Assembly (NCBI RefSeq): GCF_014596565.1
Contig: NZ_NOIN01000008.1
Coordinates: 1 to 64,000, forward strand
From: Pseudomonas sp. PSB18
GTDB lineage: Bacteria > Pseudomonadota > Gammaproteobacteria > Pseudomonadales > Pseudomonadaceae
Reading direction: 5' to 3'
Length of the DNA: 64,000 nt
Under the pieces are notes generated by a model. That model had not been told where the DNA came from. It worked only from the letters and a program-made list of their open reading frames with translations, and searched no databases. Positions 55,337-63,603 of this stretch are shown here, piece by piece; position 1 is the stretch's first letter; every line of letters starts with the position of its first letter. A program made the position numbers and the translations under genes.

Positions 55337-55804
55337 ATGCGCGCGCAAAACGGGCTGGAGTCGTTCGCACATCGCTGTCGCGTTTATTACGAGGACACCG
55401 ATGCCGGCGGCATCGTTTACTACGTCAATTACCTCAAGTTTATGGAACGGGCTCGAACCGAACGGCTGCGGGAACTGGGTTTCGCCCAATCCGCGCTGGC
55501 AGGGGAGGATCTGTTATTCGTCGTGCATTCCAGCGAAGCGCGTTACCACGCGCCGGCGCGACTGGACGACGAGCTTCTGGTAAGTGCCGATGTCATCGAG
55601 TTGAACCGTGTCAGCCTGCGCTTCAAGCAGCAAGTCAGGCGGGCTGCGGATAATGCGCTGCTCTGTGAAGGGCAGTTTTTGGTGGCCTGTGTGCGCACCC
55701 ATAGTTTGAAACCCCGGGCCATTCCCGAAGCTCTACGTGCGGCCTTTGCCGGCGTGAGCGGCGCGGGTACACACTCAGAGCAGGAGATAAAGCGTGGAAG
55801 CTAA
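55337..55804 (+). CDS. ybgC: Tol-Pal-associated acyl-CoA thioesterase YbgC
   Basis: Protein of 155 residues with the hot-dog-fold active-site region YYEDTDAGGIVYYVNYLKF, whose Asp is catalytic in 4-hydroxybenzoyl-CoA-thioesterase-type enzymes. It hydrolyses short or acyl-ACP-bound thioesters and is usually first in the tol-pal operon. GGAG lies upstream of the ATG. It overlaps tolQ by 11 bases. Confidence 0.94.
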   Translation: MRAQNGLESFAHRCRVYYEDTDAGGIVYYVNYLKFMERARTERLRELGFAQSALAGEDLLFVVHSSEARYHAPARLDDELLVSADVIELNRVSLRFKQQVRRAADNALLCEGQFLVACVRTHSLKPRAIPEALRAAFAGVSGAGTHSEQEIKRGS

Positions 55805-56489
55805 CGTCGTCGACCATACCTCCATGTGGAGCCTGGTCAGCAATGCCAGCGTCGTGGTGCAACTGGTAATGCTGACCCTGGTAGCCGCATCGGTGACCTC
55901 ATGGATCATGATTTTTCAGCGCAGCAACCTGCTGCGCGCCGGTCGTCGTGCCCTGGAGAGCTTTGAAGAGCGCTTCTGGTCGGGTATCGACCTGTCCAAG
56001 CTGTACCGCCAGGCGGGCAGCAACCCGGATCCGGATTCGGGCGTGGAGCAGATCTTCCGTGCCGGCTTCAAGGAGTTCTCCCGTTTGCGCCAGCAGCCGG
56101 GCGTCGACCCTGAGGCGGTGATGGAAGGCGTGGCCCGTGCCATGCGTGTCGCCATTTCCCGTGAGGAAGAAAAACTCGAGCAGAGCCTGCCGTTCCTGGC
56201 CACCGTCGGTTCTGTCAGCCCGTACATCGGCCTGTTCGGTACCGTGTGGGGGATCATGAACTCCTTCCGTGGCCTGGCCTCTGCCCAGCAGGCGACCCTG
56301 GCCACCGTGGCTCCGGGTATCGCCGAGGCCCTGGTCGCCACCGCCATTGGCTTGTTCGCGGCCATCCCGGCCGTTATCGCCTACAACCGCTTCGCTGCCC
56401 GCAGCGAGACGCTGATCAGCCGTTACTACACCTTCGCCGATGAGTTCCAGGCGATCCTGCACCGCAAAGTGCACACCAGCGAAGAATAA
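55794..56489 (+). CDS. tolQ: TolQ, inner-membrane motor protein
   Basis: Protein of 231 residues with three TM helices and the ExbB/TolQ signature: VSPYIGLFGTVWGIMNSFRGL, then LATVAPGIAEALVATAIGLFAAIPAV. With TolR it forms the proton-driven motor that energises TolA for outer-membrane constriction at division. GGAG precedes the GTG start at 55794. Confidence 0.96.
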   Translation: MEANVVDHTSMWSLVSNASVVVQLVMLTLVAASVTSWIMIFQRSNLLRAGRRALESFEERFWSGIDLSKLYRQAGSNPDPDSGVEQIFRAGFKEFSRLRQQPGVDPEAVMEGVARAMRVAISREEEKLEQSLPFLATVGSVSPYIGLFGTVWGIMNSFRGLASAQQATLATVAPGIAEALVATAIGLFAAIPAVIAYNRFAARSETLISRYYTFADEFQAILHRKVHTSEE

Positions 56490-56503
56490 GCAGGTATTTC
56501 CCG

Positions 56504-56965
56504 ATGGCTTTAATCGCTCGAGCCCGAAACAAGCGCAAGCCGGTTGCCGAGATGAACGTAGTGCCCTACATCGACGTGATGCTGGTGCTGCTGGTCATCT
56601 TCATGGTGACCGCGCCGATGCTCAATCAGGGCGTGAAGGTTGATCTGCCCAAGGTTTCCAGCGAAGCCTTGCCGCAGGACAACAACACCCAGGTCCTGAC
56701 CATTTCGATCAAGGCTGACAAGACCTATTACTGGAACCTTGGCAGCGAAGTCGATACCGAGAAGCAGCAGGACCGGGCCATGACCCTGCCCCAGATGACC
56801 GATGCGGTGACCAAGATCATTCGTGTCGGCAACGATGCCGGCAAGCGCACCCAGGTCTTCATTCGCGGTGACAAGACCGTCGACTACGGTGCCGTGATGG
56901 GCGCTATGGGCGGTCTGCAGAAAGCCGGGGTCGGTAATGTTGGCTTGATCACCGAGGCGCCCTGA
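56504..56965 (+). CDS. tolR: TolR, inner-membrane motor protein
   Basis: Protein of 153 residues. EMNVVPYIDVMLVLLVIFMV holds the conserved TM Asp (YIDVMLVL) that carries protons. The periplasmic ExbD-like domain follows. Its stop overlaps the tolA start by one base. Confidence 0.96.
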   Translation: MALIARARNKRKPVAEMNVVPYIDVMLVLLVIFMVTAPMLNQGVKVDLPKVSSEALPQDNNTQVLTISIKADKTYYWNLGSEVDTEKQQDRAMTLPQMTDAVTKIIRVGNDAGKRTQVFIRGDKTVDYGAVMGAMGGLQKAGVGNVGLITEAP

Positions 56966-58023
56966 TGCAGCAACAGCGAGAGCCGTCCGCCTCGGAAAGC
57001 TACTTCTGGCCCAGCGTCCTGGCAATCGGCCTGCATGTGCTGGTATTCGGCATGTTGTTCGTCAGTTTTGCCATGACGCCGGAGCTGCCGCCGGCCAAGC
57101 CGATCGTGCAGGCGACCCTTTATCAGCTCAAGTCGAAGAGCCAGGCCACCACGCAGACCAACCAGAAACTGGCCGGTGAGGCGAAGAAGTCCGCTGCGCG
57201 GCAGACTGAAGTCGAGCAGATGGAGCAGAAGAAGGTCGAGCAGGAAGCGATAAAGGCAGCGGAACAAAAGAAAGAGGAAGCCGCTCAAAAGGCCGAAGAA
57301 GCGAAGAAGGCCGACGAGGCGAAGAAAGCTGAAGAGGCCAAGAAAGCCGATGAGGCGAAAAAAGCCGAGGCCAAGAAGGCAGAAGAGAAACAATTGGCTG
57401 ATATAGCCAAGAAGAAAGCCGAAGAAGAAGCCAAGAAAGCCGCTGAGGAAGAGGCCAAGAAAGCGGCCGCCGAAGAGGCCAAGAAGAAGATTGTCGAGGA
57501 CGCGAAGAAGAAAGCGGCCGAAGACGCCAAGAAGAAAGCTGAAGCTGACGAGGCGAAAAAGAAAGTCGCCGAAGACGCGAAGAAGAAAGCCGCCGCCGAC
57601 GCCGCCAAGAAAAAGGCCCAGGACGCAGCGCGCAAATCTGCCGAAGAGAAGAAGGCCCAGGCCTTGGCAGACCTGCTTTCCGACACGCCGCAGCGCCAGC
57701 AGGCCTTGGCCGATGAGCAAGGCGATGAAGTCGCCGGTAGCTTCGATGATCTGATTCGTGCCCGGGCGGCAGAGGGTTGGGCTCGTCCACCTTCGGCGCG
57801 CCAAGGCATGACGGTGGTATTGCAGATCGGCATGTTGCCGGACGGTACGGTGGCCTCGGTCAGCGTGGCCAAATCCAGCGGCGACGGACCTTTCGATGCT
57901 TCGGCGGTTGCAGCGGTCAAGAACATTGGACGATTGACGGAAATGCAAGGAATGAAGTCGAGCGATTTCGCTCCCTATCGTTCATTCAAGATGACATTCA
58001 CACCTGAGGATCTAGCCTTGTGA
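56965..58023 (+). CDS. tolA: TolA, envelope-spanning protein
   Basis: Protein of 352 residues. One N-terminal TM helix (about 14-36) has the SYFWPSVLAIGLHVLVFGML start. A very long Ala/Lys/Glu-rich helix (about 65-230) has repeated AKKAEEAKKADE units. The C-terminal globular domain (GWARPPSARQGMTVVLQIG) contacts Pal and TolB. It spans the periplasm and delivers the motor force. The low-complexity helix is normal for the family. It overlaps tolB by 4 bases. Confidence 0.95.
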   Translation: MQQQREPSASESYFWPSVLAIGLHVLVFGMLFVSFAMTPELPPAKPIVQATLYQLKSKSQATTQTNQKLAGEAKKSAARQTEVEQMEQKKVEQEAIKAAEQKKEEAAQKAEEAKKADEAKKAEEAKKADEAKKAEAKKAEEKQLADIAKKKAEEEAKKAAEEEAKKAAAEEAKKKIVEDAKKKAAEDAKKKAEADEAKKKVAEDAKKKAAADAAKKKAQDAARKSAEEKKAQALADLLSDTPQRQQALADEQGDEVAGSFDDLIRARAAEGWARPPSARQGMTVVLQIGMLPDGTVASVSVAKSSGDGPFDASAVAAVKNIGRLTEMQGMKSSDFAPYRSFKMTFTPEDLAL

Positions 58024-59321
58024 GAAACCTTCTTCGAGGAATGCTTGTCGTTATCTGCTGCCTGGCAGGGATAGCGGTGGCAGAGGAAAAGAACATTCTG
58101 GTCACCAGCGGCAGCGATCGGGCGACCCCGATCGCCGTCGTACCGTTCGGCTGGCAGGGCGGTAGCGTCCTGCCGGACGATATGGCGGAAATCATCGGCA
58201 ACGACCTGCGCAACTCGGGTTACTACGCGCCGATTCCGAAGCAGAACATGATCAGCCTGCCCACCCAGGCCAGCGAAGTCATCTACCGTGACTGGAAGGC
58301 CCTGGGCGCCCAGTACATCATGGTCGGCAGCATCGTTCCGGCCGGCGGCCGCCTGCAGGTGCAATACGCCCTGTTCAACGTCGCCACCGAGCAGCAGGTG
58401 TTGACCGGCAGCGTGTCGGGCAGCACTGATCAACTGCGTGACATGGCGCACTACATCTCCGACCAGTCGTTCGAGAAACTCACCGGTATCAAGGGTGCAT
58501 TCTCTACCCGCATGCTCTACGTGACGGCCGAACGTTTCTCCGAGAAAAACACCCGCTACACCCTGCAGCGCTCCGACTACGACGGCGCCCGCGCGGTCAC
58601 CCTGCTGCAATCGCGCGAGCCGATCCTATCGCCGCGTTTCGCTCCCGATGGCAAGCGCATCGCCTATGTGTCGTTCGAGCAGAAGCGTCCGCGCATCTTC
58701 GTGCAGCACATCGACACCGGTCGCCGCGAGCAGATCACCAACTTCGAAGGCCTGAATGGCGCGCCAGCCTGGTCGCCGGACGGTAACCGCCTGGCGTTCG
58801 TGCTGTCCAAGGACGGTAACCCGGACATCTATGTGATGAACCTGGCCTCGCGTTCGATCTCCCGTGTCACCAACGGCCCGGGCATCAACACTGAACCGTT
58901 CTGGGGCAAGGATGGCTCGACCATCTACTTCACCTCCGACCGTGGTGGCAAGCCGCAGATCTACAAGACCAGTGCCGGTGGCGGCGGTGCCGAGCGCGTG
59001 ACCTTCGTCGGTAACTACAACGCCAACCCTAAATTGTCGGCGGACGAGAAGACCCTGGTGATGATCCATCGCCAGGACGGTTTCACCAATTTCAAGGTGG
59101 CAGCCCAGGATATGCAGCGCGGTAGCGTAAAAATCCTCACTGATAGCACTCTGGACGAGTCACCTACTGTTGCGCCCAACGGCACCATGGTAATCTACGC
59201 CACCCGCCAGCAGGGCCGGGGAGTCTTGATGCTCGTGTCCATTAATGGACGCGTGAGGCTCCCGCTTCCTACCGCTCAAGGCGAAGTCAGAGAACCGTCC
59301 TGGTCCCCTTACCTGAACTGA
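58020..59321 (+). CDS. tolB: TolB, periplasmic beta-propeller
   Basis: Protein of 433 residues. The signal peptide MRNLLRGMLVVICCLAGIAVA is cleaved before EEKN. An N-terminal alpha/beta domain and a six-bladed propeller follow, with SPRFAPDGKRIAYVSF, GAPAWSPDGNRLAFVLS and similar blades. It binds Pal and TolA. The GTG start overlaps the tolA stop (GTGA). Confidence 0.96.
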   Translation: MRNLLRGMLVVICCLAGIAVAEEKNILVTSGSDRATPIAVVPFGWQGGSVLPDDMAEIIGNDLRNSGYYAPIPKQNMISLPTQASEVIYRDWKALGAQYIMVGSIVPAGGRLQVQYALFNVATEQQVLTGSVSGSTDQLRDMAHYISDQSFEKLTGIKGAFSTRMLYVTAERFSEKNTRYTLQRSDYDGARAVTLLQSREPILSPRFAPDGKRIAYVSFEQKRPRIFVQHIDTGRREQITNFEGLNGAPAWSPDGNRLAFVLSKDGNPDIYVMNLASRSISRVTNGPGINTEPFWGKDGSTIYFTSDRGGKPQIYKTSAGGGGAERVTFVGNYNANPKLSADEKTLVMIHRQDGFTNFKVAAQDMQRGSVKILTDSTLDESPTVAPNGTMVIYATRQQGRGVLMLVSINGRVRLPLPTAQGEVREPSWSPYLN

Positions 59322-59373
59322 CGCGGCGCAATACGTTTTACTTAACACACTGGGGTTCATTAGGAGTTTCACG

Positions 59374-59874
59374 ATGGAAATGCTGAAGTTTGGTAAATTT
59401 GCTGCGCTGGCTCTGGCCATGGCTGTAGCTGTAGGTTGCTCGTCCAAAGGCGGCGACAACGCCGGTGAAGGCGCTGTTGATCCAAACGCTGGTTACGGCG
59501 CTAACACCGGTGCAGTTGACGGCTCCATGAGCGAAGAAGCTGCTCTGCGCGCAATCACCACCTTCTACTTCGAATACGACAGCTCGGACCTGAAGCCAGA
59601 AGCCATGCGCGCTCTGGACGTTCACGCCAAAGACCTGAAAGCAAACGGCGCTCGCGTTGTTCTGGAAGGCAACACCGACGAACGTGGTACTCGTGAGTAC
59701 AACATGGCACTGGGCGAGCGTCGTGCGAAAGCCGTTCAACGCTACCTGGTACTGCAAGGTGTTTCCCCAGCTCAGCTGGAACTGGTTTCCTACGGCGAAG
59801 AGCGTCCAGTTGCTACCGGCAACGACGAGCAGTCCTGGGCTCAAAACCGTCGCGTCGAACTGCGTAAGAACTGA
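59374..59874 (+). CDS. pal: Pal (OprL), peptidoglycan-associated lipoprotein
   Basis: Protein of 166 residues. The lipoprotein signal has lipobox AVGC with the acylated Cys near residue 22. The OmpA-like domain has FEYDSSDLKPEA, GNTDERGTREYN and AQNRRVEL, which bind diaminopimelate of peptidoglycan. Called OprL in Pseudomonas. Codon use is strongly biased (CTG, GCT, AAC), as for highly expressed genes. AGGAG precedes the start. The separate 52-base gap after tolB may hold its own promoter. Confidence 0.96.
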   Translation: MEMLKFGKFAALALAMAVAVGCSSKGGDNAGEGAVDPNAGYGANTGAVDGSMSEEAALRAITTFYFEYDSSDLKPEAMRALDVHAKDLKANGARVVLEGNTDERGTREYNMALGERRAKAVQRYLVLQGVSPAQLELVSYGEERPVATGNDEQSWAQNRRVELRKN

Positions 59875-59880
59875 TTCGTC

Positions 59881-60717
59881 ATGCGAACGTGCCGTCGTGC
59901 TGTAACTGTTCTGGCTCTCAGTCTCGCACCGCTTGCGGTGTGGGCTGCGGTTCCTGTGGTCGATAACGATGCCGGCTATAACAATAGCGGGAGCAGTTAT
60001 CCGCCTGCAGGTTACGGTACGAACGGCGCCTATGCCGGGGGAGGGGTTTCGGCCCCTGTCTCGGCACAGGGCGAGCTGTTCAACCAACTGCAGCAAATGC
60101 AGGATCAGCTTTCACGCCAACAAGGCGCGATTGAAGTTCTGCAAAACGAAGTATCGCGCATGAAGCAGGAAAACCTGGAACGTTACCAGGATCTTGATCG
60201 GCGCATAGGAAGCGGTGCTGCACCTGCCGCGACTCCTGAGAATTCTCCTGCCGGTGGCGACTTGAACGCCCCTGGCGCAGCCGCAGGCGCGGGTGCAGGG
60301 GCAAGCGCTCCAGCCCCTGCCGCCAGTGGCGAACCGGCTGATCCGGCGAAGGAAAAGCTTTATTACGATGCTGCCTTCGACCTGATCAAGGCCAAGGATT
60401 TCGACAAGGCCAGCCAGGCCTTTGCCGCTTTCCTGCGCAAATACCCAAACAGCCAGTACGCGGGCAATGCCCAATACTGGTTGGGTGAAGTGAACCTGGC
60501 CAAGGGCGACCTGCAGGGTGCCGGACAGGCATTCGCCAAGGTTTCCCAGCTGTATCCCAAGCATGCCAAAGTGCCGGATTCGCTGTACAAGCTCGCTGAT
60601 GTAGAGCGCCGCCTTGGTCATACCGACAAGGTCAAAGGCATTCTGCAGCAGGTGGTCTCCCAATATCCGGGGACTTCTGCCGCCCAGTTGGCCCAGCGCG
60701 ATCTGCAGCGCATGTAA
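59881..60717 (+). CDS. cpoB: CpoB (YbgF), division coordinator
   Basis: Protein of 278 residues. A signal peptide (RAVTVLALSLAPLAVWA) is followed by a trimerising coiled coil (LFNQLQQMQDQLSRQQGAI), a Pro/Ala/Gly linker of about 50 residues, and TPR repeats (YYDAAFDLIKAKDFDKASQ; YWLGEVNLAKGDLQGA). It coordinates peptidoglycan synthesis with Tol-Pal constriction. It starts 6 bases after pal. Confidence 0.94.
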   Translation: MRTCRRAVTVLALSLAPLAVWAAVPVVDNDAGYNNSGSSYPPAGYGTNGAYAGGGVSAPVSAQGELFNQLQQMQDQLSRQQGAIEVLQNEVSRMKQENLERYQDLDRRIGSGAAPAATPENSPAGGDLNAPGAAAGAGAGASAPAPAASGEPADPAKEKLYYDAAFDLIKAKDFDKASQAFAAFLRKYPNSQYAGNAQYWLGEVNLAKGDLQGAGQAFAKVSQLYPKHAKVPDSLYKLADVERRLGHTDKVKGILQQVVSQYPGTSAAQLAQRDLQRM

Positions 60718-60740
60718 GCCGGTTTGACCCTGTAATGAAG

Positions 60741-60766
60741 AAACCCGCGCCTGTCGCGGGTTTTTT
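60741..60766 (+). terminator. Terminator of the tol-pal operon
   Basis: The stem CCCGCG / CGCGGG with a five-base loop is followed by six T. Confidence 0.9.
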
Positions 60767-60885
60767 CGTTAGAATTCACGCCCTTTTTTCTGAAACACGC
60801 TTTTTGGAGCCTGCGCGATGGCGGGGTTCCTTGAAGTGCCTGACGGAGGCGGACGGCCTGTTTAGCTGTTACGCCCGTGGCGACT

Positions 60886-61533
60886 ATGCAAGACACATTG
60901 AGAATCACCGAAGTTTTTTACTCGTTGCAGGGTGAAACGCGAACGGCCGGGCTGCCCACAGTATTTGTGCGCCTCACCGGTTGCCCGTTGCGTTGCCAAT
61001 ACTGCGACAGTGCCTATGCCTTCAGCGGCGGCACCCTGCGAACCCTGGACGACATCCTCGAGCAAGTGGCCGGCTATCGCCCGCGCTACGTTTGCGTCAC
61101 AGGTGGCGAGCCACTGGCACAACCCAATGCCATTCCCTTGCTCAAGCAGCTGTGTGATGCCGGTTATGAAGTGTCGCTGGAAACCAGCGGCGCCTTGGAT
61201 ATCTCGGCCGTCGACCCGCGTGTCAGTCGCGTGGTGGACCTGAAAACGCCAGGATCCAAGGAAGCGCATCGTAACCGCTACGAGAACATCGAACTGCTGA
61301 CGCCCAACGATCAGGTCAAGTTCGTTATCTGTTCGCGGGAAGATTACGACTGGGCCGTGTCCAAGCTGATCCAGTATGGGCTCGACAAGCGAGCCGGTGA
61401 GGTCCTGGTGTCGCCAAGTCATCACGACTTGAACGCGCGGGATCTGGCGGACTGGGTGGTGGCGGATAACCTGCCGGTGCGCCTGCAATTGCAGCTGCAC
61501 AAATATCTTTGGAATGACGAGCCGGGGCGCTGA
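60886..61533 (+). CDS. queE: 7-Carboxy-7-deazaguanine synthase
   Basis: Protein of 215 residues. The radical SAM cysteines are in C-P-L-R-C-Q-Y-C, the C-x3-C-x2-C form, with VTGGEPLAQ for SAM binding. It converts carboxy-tetrahydropterin to CDG in the queuosine/preQ0 pathway. The ATG at 60886 was chosen over a GTG three codons upstream. It lies directly before queC; the two catalyse consecutive steps. Confidence 0.95.
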   Translation: MQDTLRITEVFYSLQGETRTAGLPTVFVRLTGCPLRCQYCDSAYAFSGGTLRTLDDILEQVAGYRPRYVCVTGGEPLAQPNAIPLLKQLCDAGYEVSLETSGALDISAVDPRVSRVVDLKTPGSKEAHRNRYENIELLTPNDQVKFVICSREDYDWAVSKLIQYGLDKRAGEVLVSPSHHDLNARDLADWVVADNLPVRLQLQLHKYLWNDEPGR

Positions 61534-61534
61534 T

Positions 61535-62227
61535 ATGACTGAGCAGACGAATATTGCAGAAAAACGAGCGGTCATCCTGTTGTCCGGCGGCTTGGATTCG
61601 GCCACGGTCGTGGCCATGGCGCGTGCCGAAGGTTATCGCTGCTACACCATGAGTTTCGATTACGGCCAGCGTCACCGCGCTGAACTGCACGCTGCCGAAC
61701 GAGTGGCTCGGGATCTGGGCGTGGTGGAGCACAAGGTAATTGGCCTGAACCTCAATGGCATCGGTGGTTCGGCCCTAACCGACAGCTCCATCGCTGTACC
61801 CGAAGCTCCGAGTGAAGGCATACCGGTAACCTACGTGCCGGCGCGTAACACGGTATTCCTGTCCTTGGCGCTGGGTTGGGCCGAGGTGCTGGAAGCCCGT
61901 GATATTTTCATCGGCGTCAATGCGGTGGATTACTCCGGCTACCCGGACTGCCGTCCCGAGTTCGTCGAAGCCTTCGAGCGCATGGCCAACCTGGCGACGA
62001 AGGCCGGCGTGGAAGGGCAAGGCTTTCGCATCCAGGCGCCGCTGCAAAATCTCAGCAAGGCCGATATCGTCAGGGCCGGTGTGAAGCTCGGTGTGAACTA
62101 TGGACTGACCGTTTCTTGCTACCAGGCCGACGATCAGGGCCGCGCCTGTGGCAAATGCGACAGCTGCCGCCTGCGTGCCGAAGGCTTCGCCGCGGCGGGT
62201 GTGAGCGATCCAACCCCTTATTTTTGA
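61535..62227 (+). CDS. queC: 7-Cyano-7-deazaguanine synthase
   Basis: Protein of 230 residues. The PP-loop ATP motif is LLSGGLDSATVVAMA, with YGQRHRAEL, and the zinc site is Cys-rich: C-x8-C-x2-C-x2-C near 190-205 (ACGKCDSCRLR). It turns CDG into preQ0. It starts 1 base after the queE stop. Confidence 0.95.
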   Translation: MTEQTNIAEKRAVILLSGGLDSATVVAMARAEGYRCYTMSFDYGQRHRAELHAAERVARDLGVVEHKVIGLNLNGIGGSALTDSSIAVPEAPSEGIPVTYVPARNTVFLSLALGWAEVLEARDIFIGVNAVDYSGYPDCRPEFVEAFERMANLATKAGVEGQGFRIQAPLQNLSKADIVRAGVKLGVNYGLTVSCYQADDQGRACGKCDSCRLRAEGFAAAGVSDPTPYF

Positions 62228-62245
62228 TTTATTTCAAATTAGGTG

Positions 62246-62273
62246 TTGAATAGTCCTTAGAAATCAGTATTAT
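62246..62273 (+). promoter_or_regulatory. Promoter of tRNA-Lys
   Basis: TTGAAT and TATTAT are separated by 16 bases and followed by a GC-rich discriminator (ACGCGCC) of the kind found at stringently controlled stable-RNA promoters. The tRNA begins 17 bases after the -10 box. Confidence 0.75.
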
Positions 62274-62290
62274 ACGCGCCACCACACAGC

Positions 62291-62366
62291 GGGTCGTTAG
62301 CTCAGTTGGTAGAGCAGTTGGCTTTTAACCAATTGGTCGTAGGTTCGAATCCCACACGACCCACCA
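62291..62366 (+). tRNA. tRNA-Lys (anticodon UUU)
   Basis: A 76-base cloverleaf beginning GGGTCGTTAGCTCAGTTGG and ending in encoded CCA. The anticodon loop CTTTTAA at 62322-62328 gives anticodon TTT. The T-arm contains GGTTCGAATCC. The acceptor stem GGGTCGT pairs with ACGACCC. It decodes AAA and AAG. The 3' flank is the border to an AT-richer segment. Confidence 0.97.
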
Positions 62367-62453
62367 TTTTTGCTGTTTTAAAAGTCTGGAAGGCCCACGA
62401 AAGTGAGGATTTCCGGATTTTTTTTTGCCTGTAGGAAAATCCCGGGCCGGCAA

Positions 62454-62493
62454 GCCAGGGAACCACGCAAGGGGATAGGCGTGGTTCCCTGGC
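62454..62493 (-). terminator. Long stem-loop just after the LysR gene
   Basis: A perfect 15-base stem, GCCAGGGAACCACGC / GCGTGGTTCCCTGGC, with a 10-base loop starts 3 bases past the LysR stop. It is not followed by a T-run on the minus strand. It may therefore be a Rho-dependent 3' hairpin rather than a classic terminator. Confidence 0.5.
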
Positions 62494-62496
62494 GGC

Positions 62497-63456
62497 TTAG
62501 AGCAAGCCGTCCTCAGCACAGACCTTCACGATCTGCTCGCGAAACCAGACGTTGGCATTATCCTGGCCGGGTTTCTCGCTCCACATCATATCCAGCGTAA
62601 AGTTCGGTAATCCGGCCGGTGGCTTGCGATGGCTGAATTTGCTCTCGTCGCAGGTCAGTGCCTGAATGCGTCGTGGCAGGGTCAGCACGAAGTCGGTCCC
62701 GGTGACCATATTGAGCGCGGCCACGTAGCTGTTGGCTCGGGCGACGATCTGCCGGCTATAGCCCTGTCGGGCCAGCCAGCCATCAATCATGTTGGTGTCG
62801 GAGGTCCAGGGGGTCGGGAAAACATGCTGGCACGCTACGAATATTTCCAGGCTGAGGGCCTCGTCCGGCAAGTTGGCGTTTCTGTCGACTACACAGACCA
62901 ATTCATCTTCAAGTAATACTTGTGAGCGCAAGCCTTTGGCGCTGCGATGAAAGTTGGGACCGAAACAAATCACTAGATCGAAACGGCCGTCCGTCAGTTC
63001 GTCAACGGGAATATCTTTGTGAAATTTCGTTATATTGATGATGACGGGAAATTGGCTGCCAATAAAACGCTTGACTAACTTGGGCAGGATCAATAACTCA
63101 AAGTATTCTGGCGCGCAAATATTGAACGTTATTTCTTTCTGTGTGGGGTCGAAGGTCTGAATGCCGGAATGGCAAATATTGATAGTCTGAAGAATCTTGA
63201 CGATATGACTGTACATGGCGGTGGCTTTATTGGTAGGACGCATGCCACTGCGAGTATTAATGAATAGTTCATCTTCGAAGCTGGTGCGCAGCTTCTTCAA
63301 GCAATAGCTCACGGTTGACTGGCTGACACAGAGGGCCTCGGAGACCTCTGTGACGCTGCTCTGCTCGTACACCGAGACGAACACCATCAAGTCCTGCATG
63401 TCCAGCTTTCTAAGCAAATTACTATTGAGCATAAGATCCTTCTTGGCGCAATCCAT
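62497..63456 (-). CDS. LysR-family transcription regulator
   Basis: Protein of up to 319 residues. The N-terminal winged helix-turn-helix (about 19-78) has SSVTEVSEALCVSQSTVSYCLKKLR. An effector-binding domain follows (about 100-300) with MVTGTDFVLTLPRRIQAL near the end. ATGs at 63456 and 63432 are both possible starts; the second begins MLNSNLLRKLDMQ. The gene is clearly more AT-rich than its neighbours, with many ATT, AAT and TTT codons. It is divergent from the hemolysin-like gene, the usual layout for a LysR regulator and its target. The effector is unknown. Confidence 0.9.
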   Translation of the reverse strand: MDCAKKDLMLNSNLLRKLDMQDLMVFVSVYEQSSVTEVSEALCVSQSTVSYCLKKLRTSFEDELFINTRSGMRPTNKATAMYSHIVKILQTINICHSGIQTFDPTQKEITFNICAPEYFELLILPKLVKRFIGSQFPVIINITKFHKDIPVDELTDGRFDLVICFGPNFHRSAKGLRSQVLLEDELVCVVDRNANLPDEALSLEIFVACQHVFPTPWTSDTNMIDGWLARQGYSRQIVARANSYVAALNMVTGTDFVLTLPRRIQALTCDESKFSHRKPPAGLPNFTLDMMWSEKPGQDNANVWFREQIVKVCAEDGLL

Positions 63457-63513
63457 GGGCTAGCGTCTCTGGTTTTTATGACAAAGACGTTTATTTATAT
63501 ATTAGCGGATGCA

Positions 63514-63528
63514 ATTTATTTTTTAAAT
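63514..63528. promoter_or_regulatory. Candidate LysR-type operator
   Basis: The inverted repeat ATTTA-N5-TAAAT contains the T-N11-A pattern of LysR boxes and lies in the 147-base divergent gap. The gap is AT-rich, so a chance match is possible. Confidence 0.35.
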
Positions 63529-63603
63529 GGCTTGTAGGAATTTTCTTAAATATGCTCGCCTCGCTTTTAAAGACATCCTGCACAGGGACGGAGGAGGACG
63601 AAA

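Noticed and set aside
57170..57660. Low-complexity AAG-rich stretch in tolA considered as repeat expansion or frameshift hazard
   Set aside because: The Ala/Lys/Glu helix is the normal TolA domain II and the frame stays intact through the C-terminal domain.
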